Made by a program: the position numbers and the translations under genes
The notes under the pieces: generated by a model
Seen by the model: only the letters and a program-made list of their open reading frames with translations
Told to the model about the DNA's origin: nothing
Database searches by the model: none
Origin: Candidatus Geothermocultor quzhuomuensis
Lineage (GTDB): Bacteria > Actinomycetota > Aquicultoria > Geothermocultorales > Geothermocultoraceae
Direction of reading: 5' to 3'
NCBI GenBank assembly: GCA_015711795.1
Contig: JACVJC010000008.1
Span: 1-64,000 of the forward strand
Length of the DNA stretch: 64,000 bases
In this document: positions 20,678-28,823 of the stretch, in pieces
How positions within the stretch are numbered: the stretch's first letter is position 1
Layout: every line of letters starts with the position of its first letter

Positions 20678-21028
20678 TTATTTATTCCATTGCTGGAGTG
20701 AAAGGAGATAGGAGCGCAATTCGTGGACTTCCTTGTGGCTTATCTTGTCTTCGAAGGAGGGCATTGCTTTCCTGCCCTTTAGAATAGTTTCTTCAACCAA
20801 GCCGCCCTCTTCATTTTTTTCCAAATCTTCCTTGATTTTTGGCGAGATAAGAGAGGGACCTATTTTTCCTTGAGCTTTTTCTCCGTGACAGGGAAGACAG
20901 TTTTTGGCAAATAATTCTTTGCCCTTTTTTACTTTCGCTTGCTCCAAAGTTGACTGCGGCTCAGCTAAACATCCGATTAGCGAAAGCATTAACCCAAGTA
21001 GCCCCAGAGCTAAGAGAACTTTTTTCAT
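20678..21028 (-). CDS. Monohaem cytochrome c lipoprotein
   Basis: About 116 residues from ATG 21028; an upstream in-frame extension precedes the signal peptide and is unlikely to be used. The lipobox is LIGC, so the protein is probably membrane-tethered outside the cytoplasm. One haem c motif CLPCH occurs in a class I context (GKELFAKNCLPCHGEKAQGK), with a later Met ligand candidate in KAMPSF. It is presumably an electron carrier. CcdA, needed for cytochrome c maturation, is encoded at 57.1-57.9 kb. Confidence 0.88.
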   Translation of the reverse strand: MKKVLLALGLLGLMLSLIGCLAEPQSTLEQAKVKKGKELFAKNCLPCHGEKAQGKIGPSLISPKIKEDLEKNEEGGLVEETILKGRKAMPSFEDKISHKEVHELRSYLLSLQQWNK

Positions 21029-21162
21029 TTCCACTGTTCCAATTTTAAAACAGAGGAAAAAGCTATACAACTCGTTGTGCTCTTAACCGTTTAAGTCAAT
21101 ATTGCCAAATATAATCAATTGTTATAAAGTAAAACAAAGAGTTGAGAAAGGTAGTAAATCGA

Positions 21163-21444
21163 GTGACAACGGATGTTTTTGGTTTAGAAGATGGAGCTAA
21201 GCTCTTTTGGGTAAATCGCTGGACTATTTACCGTTTGGTCAAAGAGGGAAAGATACCTCCTTTTAAAGTTGGTATTCAGTGGCGGTTTAAAAGGGATGCT
21301 TTAGAGCGCTGGATGGACCGTCAGTCGAACTTGGAACAAAGGTTTGAAAAACTTCTTGAAGGGTTGCGGGAGGACGAAAAGAGAGAAGGCTTAACCGAAA
21401 AAGATATCGCAGAGCGGTTAGAGAAATACGAGGTCGGTAAATGA
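21163..21444 (+). CDS. Excisionase-type HTH antitoxin
   Basis: About 93 residues from GTG 21163; a TTG at 21142 would add seven residues. The N-terminal half resembles the MerR/excisionase-type helix-turn-helix: LFWVNRWTIYRLVKEGKIPPFKVG..WRFKRDALERWM. The C-terminal half is charged and helical, typical of an antitoxin tail. Its TGA overlaps the ATG of the PIN gene (ATGA), so the pair was translated as a toxin-antitoxin unit. The usual first helix sequence is altered (LEDGAKLFWVNRW), which may reduce function. Confidence 0.75.
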   Translation: MTTDVFGLEDGAKLFWVNRWTIYRLVKEGKIPPFKVGIQWRFKRDALERWMDRQSNLEQRFEKLLEGLREDEKREGLTEKDIAERLEKYEVGK

Positions 21445-21847
21445 TTCGAACCGTTCTAGATACTAATGTTTTTCTTTCTGGTCTTAAAATTGCCGATAGC
21501 AAACCAGCTCAGCTTATCGATTTCTGGCGTGAAGGAAAATTCGACTTAATTCTCTCTGATGAAATTATTGACGAATATACGGCTGTGCTTAGTAGGCCTC
21601 ACTTAAAAGTTTCTCTGCCTGATATTTTTGAGATTATTTATTATCTTTATCTAAAAGTCCAGTTTGTTGAACTAAAGAAAAAGCTCAAGGTTGTCACGAA
21701 GGACCTTTCTGATAACATCTTTCTCGAACGTACCTCAGAAGAAAAGCCAACTATATTGTCTCTGGTGATAGCCATCTTTTAGCGTTAAAAGGGTTTGAAG
21801 AGATAAAAATTGTTACCGTTTCTGACTTTCTCGACCTGCTTTCCTGA
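21441..21847 (+). pseudogene. PIN-domain toxin, frameshifted
   Basis: The frame opens with TVLDTNVFLSGL, the first acidic motif of a PIN-domain RNase, and continues to EIIDEY and KDLSDNIFLE. Near 21742-21746 (GAAGAAAAGCC) one base appears to be missing from an A run. The original frame ends at 21782, while the next frame continues as ANYIVSGDSHLLALKGFEEI and stops at 21847, which is the expected PIN C-terminus with its last acidic residue. The toxin is either inactivated by a one-base deletion or the deletion is a sequence error. Confidence 0.8.
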
Positions 21848-21890
21848 AAGCCTTATTAAAGGGCTGGTACTTAGGGCTAAGGAGGCTATT

Positions 21891-21899
21891 TGTTATAAT
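21891..21899 (+). promoter_or_regulatory. Extended -10 promoter of mntA-hepT
   Basis: TGTTATAAT (21891-21899) is an extended -10 element about 40 bases before the mntA ATG. The -35 hexamer is poor. Confidence 0.45.
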
Positions 21900-21939
21900 A
21901 GCTTTACTTTTTAAAGCTAGCATTTAAAAGAGGGCGACG

Positions 21940-22353
21940 ATGGAGATAAAAATTGGTCTTAATGAGGAACAAAAGGAAAAGGTTTTGGAAAGATTAAAGG
22001 GCTATCTTCAAAAAAAGCCCAATGTTTTATTTGCTTATATTTTTGGCTCTTTTATTAAAAGTCAGCGCTTTGAAGATTTAGATTTGGCACTTTACCTTAG
22101 AGACGGTGGAGGAAGAAAAGCTCTTGAATTGGAAAGGGAGCTTGAGGAGGTTCTCCATTTGCCGGTAGAGATAAGTTTATTGAACCAAGCACCTCTTTCT
22201 TTTGCTTTCCGCATAGTGAAAGAAGGAAGGCTAATTTTTGTAAGAGACGACAAAGCTCGATGCGATTTTGAAGAAAAAACAAGAGTTCTTTATTTCGATT
22301 TTCTTCCTTTTTACCAGCGTTATTATAAGGAGGTTGTTCTTGGCCAAGATTGA
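21940..22353 (+). CDS. mntA: MntA-type minimal nucleotidyltransferase antitoxin
   Basis: A 137-residue protein with the minimal nucleotidyltransferase signature GSFIKSQ...DLDLALYL (G-S-x9-D-x-D type) near residues 36-55. A helix/strand pattern follows, ending in PVEISLLNQAPLSFAFRIVKEGRLIF. MntA proteins neutralise a HEPN toxin by adding AMP to a tyrosine near the toxin active site. The downstream gene overlaps by 14 bases and encodes that HEPN partner. Frame and motifs are intact, in contrast to most neighbours. Confidence 0.88.
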   Translation: MEIKIGLNEEQKEKVLERLKGYLQKKPNVLFAYIFGSFIKSQRFEDLDLALYLRDGGGRKALELERELEEVLHLPVEISLLNQAPLSFAFRIVKEGRLIFVRDDKARCDFEEKTRVLYFDFLPFYQRYYKEVVLGQD

Positions 22354-22768
22354 CGAAGACAAGATTCGAAAGCTTACTTCAGAGTTAAGAAAGGCTTTAG
22401 CTAATTTGTATGACCTCCAGAAATTAAATCGAGAAAGGTTTCAAGCTGATGAACACAAGAAAGGAAGCGCCAAGTATAATTTCATTATTGCTGTTGAGGC
22501 GGCAGTTGACCTTTGTAACCACTTAATCTCAGCTTTGGGGTTACGCTCTCCTGAGAGTTACGCTGAAACCTTTAAGGTTTTGGAAGAGGCAAACGCTTTC
22601 GATAAAAAATTTGGATCGAGACTCATTGAGATGGCAAAGTTTAGGAATAGATTGGTTCATTTCTATTTTGCCATCGATGACAATTTGCTTTACCAGATAT
22701 TACAGGAAGGACCTAAGGACTTAGAAAGATTTTTGCATAATTTCAGCCAGTTCCTCAAAAAGATATAA
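22340..22768 (+). CDS. hepT: HepT-type HEPN toxin (DUF86)
   Basis: About 142 residues from TTG 22340, placed ten bases after AAGGAGG; an upstream extension reads through mntA in another frame and is not credible. The HEPN RNase motif RNRLVHFY (R-x4-6-H with the following Tyr that MntA modifies) is present near residue 101, within MAKFRNRLVHFYFAIDD. The protein is helical throughout. With mntA it forms a classical MNT/HEPN toxin-antitoxin operon, apparently intact. Confidence 0.88.
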   Translation: MAKIDEDKIRKLTSELRKALANLYDLQKLNRERFQADEHKKGSAKYNFIIAVEAAVDLCNHLISALGLRSPESYAETFKVLEEANAFDKKFGSRLIEMAKFRNRLVHFYFAIDDNLLYQILQEGPKDLERFLHNFSQFLKKI

Positions 22769-22885
22769 GCTTCACCATTAGCACCTGACCGCACAACAAT
22801 GGTTCCTCGCCATTTGCAATGTTTTTGTCACCCCTCAGTTGTAAAATAAAAGAGCTATTTTGAGATGGAGGGGTATTTAAAGATT

Positions 22886-24242
22886 ATGGAACAAGCTATT
22901 GGATATTTGTCTAAAATCAATATAGATGAGGAAACACCACAAGTGGTTATTAACAAATTCAAAGAACTAAACTTCGACGATTCTTAGACTTTTGAAGGCT
23001 ATACCCAAAAGGACACAAATTATATTACTCATAGTTATCATCGTTATCCTGCTAAGTTTATTCCTCAACTTGCATCGCGTCTTATAAAAGAAATGTCTTT
23101 TCCAGGCGACTTAATTGTTGACCCTTTTATGGGTTCAGGTACTGCTTTGGTTGAAGCTAAGGTTTTAGGGCGCCCATCTGTCGGCGTAGACATTAATCCT
23201 TTAGCGCACTTAATTTCAAAAGCGAAAGTAACACCTATAGAGCCTGGGTTATTGAGAACCAGCACAAAAGTTCACTCGTGAGAATAGATGTTCGTAGGAT
23301 TGATAGAAACTTGCTTTTTTAATTTGAGAGCGAGAATGAAGCCATTTCGTTCAATTCCCCAGAGCATGATAGGATAGATTACTGGTTCAAGCCTGAAACA
23401 AAAAAGCATTGGGCGTGATTTATGCAGCTATTAGGGAGATATTGAATGATGATATACAAAAATTCTTTCTCTGCGGCTTTTCTCATATTTTGAAGAATTG
23501 TTCTATTTGGCTTATGAAAAGCAGCAAGCCCCCTCGAGATTTTAACAAACTGGCTCCTGACCCTTACGAGGCATTTAACAAACACATTCGTCAGATGATT
23601 AAAAAGAATCGTGACTTTTGGAGTCTTTTGCAAAAAAAGGCACATCCACTTGTCCAGTAAATCCATTTCAGAGTGGTGCAAGAAAAGTGCCGGTAGAAGA
23701 TGATTCTTCACTTTGGTAGTTACTTCACCGCCCTATGTTGCTTCATATGAGTATGCCGATTTACACTAACTAACAGCAATCTGGTTTGAATACACAAATG
23801 ATTTGGCTGAGTTCAGAAAAATGTTTATTGGAAGTGCACATAATGACAAAGAGAGGATAATCATAGACAGCGAGATAGGGGAGAAAACTGTTGAAGAGCT
23901 GAAGAAAAATAATACTGGCAAAGACAAAGAAGTCGCCATCTACTTTTCTGAAATGAGAGAGTCTTTTTTAGAGATGCGACGCTATCTAAAAAAGGCGGAA
24001 AAGCGTGTATAGTAATTGGCGACACAGCGTTTAGAAAAATGCCAGTGCCAAATACTGAAGTCTTTGTGGAGCAGATGTTGAACATTGGATTTAAAATTTA
24101 TAAGATTATAAAAAGAAAAATACCATCGAAAAATTTGTCTCAGACAAAAGATCCCTTCACTGGGAAATTTACCTCTTCTGCAAACGGCGAGAAGGTGTTA
24201 GCTTATCCTTATGAGTATATAATCATTATGGAAAAGAGATAA
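22886..24242 (+). pseudogene. DNA methyltransferase (N4/N6 class), broken
   Basis: The reading starts near ATG 22886 (or 22865) with a ribosome site GGAGGGG. It hits an in-frame TAG at 22985, then resumes with HRYPAKFIPQLASRLI and the SAM-binding motif VDPFMGSGTALVEA. At least three more frame changes follow between 23280 and 23800. Later pieces carry the catalytic TSPPY-type motif (23723 onward, VVTSPPYVASYEY) and a C-terminal part ending KVLAYPYEYIIIMEKR. The motif order (SAM motif before TSPPY) fits an m4C/m6A enzyme. It is clearly decayed and was the first gene of the restriction-modification cluster. Confidence 0.85.
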
Positions 24243-24244
24243 CT

Positions 24245-24943
24245 ATGGAATTTACTGATTTGGTAAGGTTATACGAGAAAAAGAGGCAAGCATTCGGAGT
24301 CGATGTATACAAGCATATTTCTGAGTTGTTACAGGAAGCAAAAGAGCTTCACAAAAGAGATTGGCTAAAATCCCCAACCCCGAACAAAGACCATGAATAA
24401 TCTTGGCGTGCTTTTAAGGGTAAGAATCTTGAAAAGCTTATAGTTCATATAATCAAAGAGGAAATTGAAGACTTAGGATTAAAGATAATTGAGGGAAATA
24501 CTTTAGAGCGTATTAACAGCGAAAATTTACCAAAAGAGCTTAGCGTAGTAAAGCGAAACCTCTTAGTTGATTATGGAGAGTTTGGGTCTCATCTTCCTGA
24601 GGTGGATATTATTATTTATAACCCAGAGACCTGTAAAGTTATAGCAACTATCTCAAGCAAAGTTACTCTCCGAGAGAGAATTACTCAGACAGGATATTGG
24701 AAGATAAAGCTTTCAAGGGATGAAGTGACTAAGCATATCAAGGTATTCTTCATTACGCCAGACGAAGATGGAACATTGATTATCAAACGACCTGCAAAGA
24801 AAGGAAGGGCAATTGTTGAGGTTGATACTGATGGAAGTTACGTAATGAGCGAAATCCAAGTTGAAGAAAGCGAGAAAGTTAAAATGTTTGACAAGTTTAT
24901 AGATGATTTAAAGGGGTTGTTGAATAGTGCTAGCGAAAAATAA
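24245..24943 (+). pseudogene. Type II restriction endonuclease (BsaWI-like), nonsense-mutated
   Basis: A 233-codon frame starting at ATG 24245, three bases after the methyltransferase remnant. It is interrupted by a single TAA at 24398-24400, probably a former CAA. The C-terminal part is intact and holds a PD-(D/E)xK-like arrangement: VDIIIYNPETCKVIATISSK followed by TLRERITQTGYWK. This resembles BsaWI-type and related type II enzymes as I remember them. Placed between two methyltransferase genes, it is best read as the nuclease of the same system. Family assignment is moderate; the pseudogene status is clear if the sequence is right. Confidence 0.7.
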
Positions 24944-25626
24944 ACCGAAAGAACCTTTTTTGGAATCTACTACCCTTTGGGACTCTCCCACTCAAAACCA
25001 AGGAGACAAGCCCATGGAGACAACAGATTTAACGGTGTAACGCCTGCATTTATTATTTGCAACCTCTTGCAGCGTTACACAAAACCAGGTGACTTGGTAG
25101 TTGACCCAATGGCAGGAAGCGGAACAACTATTGATGTTACTAGAGAGCTTGGGCGGAAAGTTATAGGCTATGACATTGCTCCTTATAGAGAAGATATAAT
25201 TCAGAATGATGCTCGGCAAATACCGCTCGAAGATAATTCGGTTGACTTCATCTTTATAGATTCGCCTTACTCAGATAACGTTAAGTATTCAAACCATCCA
25301 GATTGTATTGGAAAAATCTCCTGCGAAGGGGAAAAATTTTTTGATGAATTGGAAAAGGTTGCAAAAGAGATACATCGCATTTTAAAGCCTGAAAAAGTTA
25401 TGGCTTGGCTCATTGGAGACCATTGGAGGAAAAAAAATCAGGGTTTGTTCCTGTGGGCATTAGGATGTACGAGAGAATATCTAAATATTTTGAAACGGTT
25501 GACATTGTCTGCGTTGTTAGAAGAAATCAAACTTCAAATACAGGAATTTGGCATAGAAGGGCGAGAGAATTAAATTTTTATTTGAGAGAGTTCAAATATC
25601 TTTTCATTATGAAAAAGCCTTGTTAG
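24927..25626 (+). pseudogene. Second DNA methyltransferase, two frameshifts
   Basis: The frame appears to start at GTG 24927, overlapping the nuclease gene, and reads TTLWDSPTQNQGDKP. It then needs one extra base at the CCC of 25011-25013 to continue as HGDNRFNGVTPAFIICNLL, with SAM motif VDPMAGSGTTID and catalytic IDSPY (about 25257-25271). A second one-base loss in the eight-A run at 25430-25437 splits off the end, which continues as FVPVGIRMYERISKYFE to a C-terminus FKYLFIMKKPC. Both lesions are homopolymer losses, so sequence error is possible. Two methyltransferases would suit a recognition site modified differently on each strand. Confidence 0.8.
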
Positions 25627-25627
25627 A

Positions 25628-25900
25628 ATGGGTGCAATGGAGCCATATTTTGTAGAAATTAAAGACTTCGAAACTCGGGCAAGCATCTTAGTTGATATGG
25701 AGGGGCCATATCATCCCAAATACACAAGGATTGGAGAACATATCTATGGGATAACGCTCATCATAGATGATGTCCCATATCATTTTGAGAAATACATCCC
25801 TATCAAAGAAGAGCTTGAAAGATTCAGAGAAGAAAACGAAGGCGAACCTCAATATCCAAAAGGCGGCTACTTCTATCGCCTCGTGCCATTTACCAAATAA
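25628..25900 (+). CDS. Hypothetical protein downstream of the R-M remnants
   Basis: A 90-residue protein starting at ATG 25628, one base after the stop codon of the second methyltransferase. It has no signal peptide or membrane segment. It is acidic, with several aromatic residues (GPYHPKYTRIGEHIYG, VPYHFEKYIP). I do not recognise it. Because it directly abuts the restriction-modification genes it may once have been part of that operon. The frame is intact over its length. Confidence 0.5.
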   Translation: MGAMEPYFVEIKDFETRASILVDMEGPYHPKYTRIGEHIYGITLIIDDVPYHFEKYIPIKEELERFREENEGEPQYPKGGYFYRLVPFTK

Positions 25901-25972
25901 ATTTGCCTGCTATGCCCTTCATGGGATAAATGGACACACCACTCGTCCCAACCGCAAAGACAAATAGCAAAG

Positions 25973-26178
25973 ATGCCCCGCACATTTCTCGATTAAAGAA
26001 GCTCGGCTTTGACGGGCCCTTTTCAGTAGCCAAACATCAGTTTATGGTCTACAAACAACACTGCTTAGCAATTCCATCTAATGCCAAGTACCCCATTCTT
26101 TAACTTCAAATGATGATTCGTGAGGTAGAAGAAATAATCGGTCGCGAAATCTCTGTCAGTGAATGGAACCGCCTTGTT
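25973..26178 (+). pseudogene. HicA-like toxin remnant
   Basis: ATG CCC CGC at 25973 begins the expected MPR start, but the frame must shift within the next few codons to read ISRLKKLGFDGPF, then KHQFMVYKQHCLAIPS, the HicA-like double-stranded-RNA-binding core with its His in KHQFMV. A TAA at about 26100 (likely a former CAA) interrupts it, and the tail reads MMIREVEEIIGREISVSEWNRL. At that point the frame runs directly into a different gene fragment. No HicB partner is visible. Confidence 0.65.
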
Positions 26179-26340
26179 GCCTCGATGAAAGTCATAGCTA
26201 TAAGCCAACGGGGGACAAAGAGAGATTTTGTTGACCTCTTTTTTACCCTTCAAGATGTGCCATTTCACAAGGTAGCGGAGCATATGGTAAAACGTTTTGG
26301 CGCCGAACACAATTTAGAGAAGAGTCCTTTTGTAATGCAT
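26179..26340 (+). pseudogene. AbiEii-type nucleotidyltransferase toxin, C-terminal fragment
   Basis: The reading frame that leaves the HicA remnant continues as MKVIAISQRGTKRDFVDLFFTL and then PFHKVAEHMVKRFG. The block IAISQRGTKRDFVDLFF matches the C-terminal region of AbiEii/AbiGii-family nucleotidyltransferase toxins (the usual form is K-x-x-A-I-x-x-R-G-x-K-R-D-F-x-D). The catalytic N-terminal half is absent. It is fused in frame to the HicA tail, presumably by a deletion. Confidence 0.55.
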
Positions 26341-26365
26341 GTATATTTCTTTAAGTGGGGCGATT

Positions 26366-27050
26366 GTGAATATTTTAACGGTGATATCTTCTTGGAGCGG
26401 CGGAAAGGACAGTTGCTTAGCTTGTTATAAGGCAATTCATCATGGTTATCAGGTCAAGTATCTTTTGAATTTTATCTCGAAGGAGTTTAAGCGTTGTTGT
26501 TTTCACGGCATAGAAGCAAAACTTCTAAAGCTCCAAAGTGAGCTAATAAATATCCCGTTAGTGCAAAAAGAAGTCACTGCCGATGTGAAGAAATATGAGA
26601 AGGAATTTAAGGAAGCAGTGCGGAAACTCAAGGCTTTTAATATAAAGGGAATGGTCTTGATGTTTACTTGAATGAACACAAAGAATGGGTTGACCGCGTT
26701 TACCGTGATTTAAACATTTCTTCAATTGAACCGCTATGGAATAGTTCTCCCTTAGCGATTTTAGAGAAGTTTATTAAGTTAGGGATTAAAGCAAGTGTTG
26801 TTAGTTGTCAGGCAGATAAATTTGACAAAGACTTTGTGGGAAAATATGTGGGCAAAGAGCTATTAGCTGAGCTTAAGCCCCGAAATATCTGTCCCTGCAG
26901 TGAGAATGGCGAATTCCATACACTGGTAATTGATGGCCCCCTCTTTAATAAAAGAGGGATTCAAATACTTGAAAGCGAGCCTTTACTTAAAGTTTACTTA
27001 AAGAAGGCTTCTGGAAATACTGGTTTTTAGATATTAAAAATATAAGTAAA
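26366..27050 (+). pseudogene. MJ0570/diphthine-ammonia-ligase-family ATP pyrophosphatase, broken
   Basis: From GTG 26366 the frame reads TVISSWSGGKDSCLACYKAI, the PP-loop SGGKDS of the adenine-nucleotide alpha-hydrolase superfamily, and LLNFISKEFKRCCFHG, typical of MJ0570-related proteins. It breaks near 26655, where several bases seem lost (GMVL then DVYLNEHKEWV in another frame). It continues to NICPCSENGEFHTLVIDGP and breaks again near 27000; the expected end FWKYWFLDIK is found in a third frame. Bacterial members are sometimes annotated as diphthine-ammonia ligase but their role is unclear. It is not functional as read. Confidence 0.75.
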
Positions 27051-27063
27051 ATATTAGCGCTTA

Positions 27064-27430
27064 AGTATTCTCAAATTCTTAAGAACATTGGAATACTTAT
27101 AGGCAGTTCAGATCCAAGATTTAAAAAATTTTAAAAAAATACTTGACAGATAAAAATTAGTTTAGGTATTCTTTTTTTGCTTACTACGGCTTAAATAGCT
27201 TAAGGAGGGGCAATCCTTGACGAAGAAAGAACTTAATTTAGCCAATTCTCCTTTTTATTCTTTATTTTTATTGCCCAATTTCCCCAGGCAATCTCTTACT
27301 ATGCTTCTCATAATACATTTTTATTGAGGGTGCTTGGGAAAAATGGGCACAAAACGATAACAAGATTGCCGGAGGGGCTATGGAGGAGTGTTAATAAAAG
27401 GCTGCCGGAGGGGCTTGGAGGAGCGCCAAA
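27064..27430 (+). repeat. Degenerate second copy of the regulator tail, promoter and gene starts of the giant-protein locus
   Basis: The segment from 27064 tracks 28643-28830 closely: the regulator 3' tail, GGCAGTTCAGA-CCAAG, an AT-rich run, TTGACA (27143-27148) with TATTCT 18 bases on, and AAGGAGGGGCAAT before a hydrophobic-coding stretch. The two later copies of CCGGAGGGGCT(AT)GGAGGAG (27369-27389 and 27404-27423) match the ribosome site and start codon of the giant gene at 29605-29625. The coding parts between are almost entirely deleted. This is a collapsed paralogous locus. Confidence 0.65.
27070..27102 (+). repeat. AAATTCTTAAGAA repeat, copy 1
   Basis: CTCAAATTCTTAAGAACATT followed by GGAATACTTATAG. 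It encodes LKFLRTLEYL-stop in one frame, identical to the end of the winged-helix regulator at 28648-28683, but no regulator precedes it. It is one of five same-strand copies in the window. Confidence 0.85.
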
Positions 27431-27457
27431 ACAAATTCTTTATAGTAGCTATATTAC

Positions 27458-27873
27458 CTATTTAATTGTGCTAGGTTTAACTGGATAAAGTCTTTGATGG
27501 CTAAAACCACACCTTTTTTAGCTTCGGTTAGCTCTTGACTACCCAAATGCAAGTTGATATAGCTCTTCGTTGCTTGCCTTAACCCACTTATTGTTTAAAA
27601 ATATAAAGGTTAGTAGTGTCGTGAGGGCTATTCTTTTATCGTCCTTCAGAAAAGGATGGTTCTTTATCATTTGATAAAAAAATAATTGCTGCTTTGTCAA
27701 TTAGGTTTAGATAAAGATCTTTTTTCATAGATTTGAAAGGCATTTGCTAAGCAGCTTTTCAAAGCACAGGGGAAACGGTTTGAAAAATCAGGAATTGGCT
27801 CATTCCATTCTATATGTTTTTTAGCTAGCTGGAAGGCAAGATGTTCTACTTCTTTAATGGTGGTGGACTTCAC
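27458..27873 (-). pseudogene. Doc/Fic-type toxin, frameshifted
   Basis: Read on the minus strand from GTG 27873: VEHLAFQLAKKHIEWNEPIPDF and SCLANAFQIYEK, then a frame change, then FYQMIKNHPFLKDDKRIALTTLL. The last block is the Doc/Fic active-site motif H-P-F-L-x-x-x-K-R, with DD where Gly/Ala-Asn is normal. The end reads WVKASNEELYQLAFG, after which the frame shifts again to an AIKDFIQLNLAQLN tail. The GTG overlaps the stop codon of the upstream antitoxin remnant. It is a dead toxin. Confidence 0.75.
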
Positions 27874-28125
27874 TACTCTTTTCCAAGTTTCTTTAATGCT
27901 TCGCCATATTTCTTATCAACTTTTCAACTGCTTTTTCTACTTTAGTTTTTTGTTTCGAGGTAAGCTCTTGATAAATTAAACCGAGGGTTTTCTTGTTGAC
28001 GATATAAATACACCCAATTTTTTGGCTTCTACCTCTCCTTTTTTAATTTTCTTGAAGACAGCTACACGGCTAATTCCTATTGTTTGAGCTGCTTCACTTG
28101 CACTAATATTAATAATCTTTTTCAA
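27873..28125 (-). pseudogene. HTH antitoxin partner of Doc, frameshifted
   Basis: Minus strand from TTG 28125: ASEAAQTIGISRVAVFKKIKKGEVEAKKLG, a helix-turn-helix of the kind found in Doc-partner antitoxins. The frame shifts twice, first near 28005 to reach IVNKKTLGLIYQELTSKQKTKVEKAVEKL and then to reach KYGEALKKLGKE-stop. With the following Doc remnant it forms a decayed toxin-antitoxin operon. Confidence 0.7.
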
Positions 28126-28143
28126 TCATTGTTAACCACTCTC

Positions 28144-28171
28144 AAGAAAGTTAATGTATGTTAACTTTCTT
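28144..28171. promoter_or_regulatory. Perfect inverted repeat upstream of the antitoxin remnant
   Basis: AAGAAAGTTAA (28144-28154) and TTAACTTTCTT (28161-28171) are exact inverted arms around a six-base centre. The repeat lies about 20 bases upstream of the decayed antitoxin start on the minus strand, a usual place for an autorepressor operator. Confidence 0.5.
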
Positions 28172-28266
28172 ATCAATCGTTAACAACACAGCTCTTCGTT
28201 AGTACCTTGTCGTTGTCTTGTAAGGCAGTAAATCGAGCAACAAACTCAAGGCTCTTACCTCGCATG

Positions 28267-28295
28267 TTCTTAAATTCTTAAGAACATTAGAATAG
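28267..28295 (+). repeat. AAATTCTTAAGAA repeat, copy 2
   Basis: TTCTTAAATTCTTAAGAACA followed by TTAGAATAG. It lies about 105 bases upstream of the winged-helix regulator whose 3' end carries copy 3. It encodes LKFLRTLE-stop in frame without a preceding gene. Confidence 0.8.
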
Positions 28296-28398
28296 TTGCT
28301 TTGTTGGTTTTCAGAAAGTTCTTGTAAAAAATTTAAATTTGACGTATATTTTAGAAAAATTTTAAGAAACATTCTTGATGTTTTTAAGGAGGAGCGCT

Positions 28399-28683
28399 AT
28401 GGAAAAATCCACGAACTATCGCCGACTTGAACGAATAGTGAAGGGGTTTTCGAATCACCGTCGAATCGAGATTTTGGAGTTACTTCAGGAGGAACCCGAA
28501 CTTTCAGTATTTGAAATTTCGGAAAAGCTCGGCATAAATTTTAAAACGGCATCCGAACACATAAGAAGATTAGCAATAGCTGGCTTAGTCTTAAAGCGTT
28601 CATCTGGCAATGCAGTCCGCCACAAAGTCACTATCAGAGGCCAATCTATTCTTAAATTCTTAAGAACATTGGAATACTTATAG
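28399..28683 (+). CDS. Winged-helix (ArsR-like) regulator
   Basis: A 94-residue protein from ATG 28399 behind AAGGAGG. The fold is a compact winged helix: IVKGFSNHRRIEILELLQ, then LSVFEISEKLGINFKTASEHIRRL (recognition helix region) and a wing GLVLKRSSGNAVRHKVT. No metal-site cysteines are present. The last codons (ILKFLRTLEYL) lie in a sequence repeated four more times in the window. It is followed by a promoter and the genes for a small anchored protein and the giant surface protein, which it may control. Confidence 0.8.
   Translation: MEKSTNYRRLERIVKGFSNHRRIEILELLQEEPELSVFEISEKLGINFKTASEHIRRLAIAGLVLKRSSGNAVRHKVTIRGQSILKFLRTLEYL
28648..28683 (+). repeat. AAATTCTTAAGAA repeat, copy 3 (inside the regulator gene)
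   Basis: ATTCTTAAATTCTTAAGAAC followed by ATTGGAATACTTATAG; it forms the last codons of the regulator. This is the only copy joined to an intact gene, so it may be the source of the others. Its centre TTCTTAAGAA is a perfect palindrome. Confidence 0.85.
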
Positions 28684-28723
28684 GCAGTTCAGAGCCAAGT
28701 TCTAAGAAATTTTTTAAAAATGC

Positions 28724-28753
28724 TTGACAAGAGGAAATTAGCTTAGTTATTCT
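28724..28753 (+). promoter_or_regulatory. Promoter ahead of the anchored-protein and giant-protein genes
   Basis: TTGACA (28724-28729) with TATTCT (28748-28753) 18 bases on. The same pair with the same spacing is conserved in the degenerate copy at 27143-27172. The flanks also resemble the sulfite reductase promoter at 43983. Confidence 0.55.
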
Positions 28754-28823
28754 TTTTAACAGGCGAAAGCCCGTTGCTACAGGTTTGATAGTTAATTTAG
28801 GGAAGTTGAAGGAGGGGCAATTT

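Noticed and set aside
24602-24943. A separate short gene for the C-terminal part of the restriction endonuclease
   Set aside because: The upstream 51 codons and following codons are in the same frame with a single TAA between; an internal start has no ribosome site, so a broken single gene is simpler.
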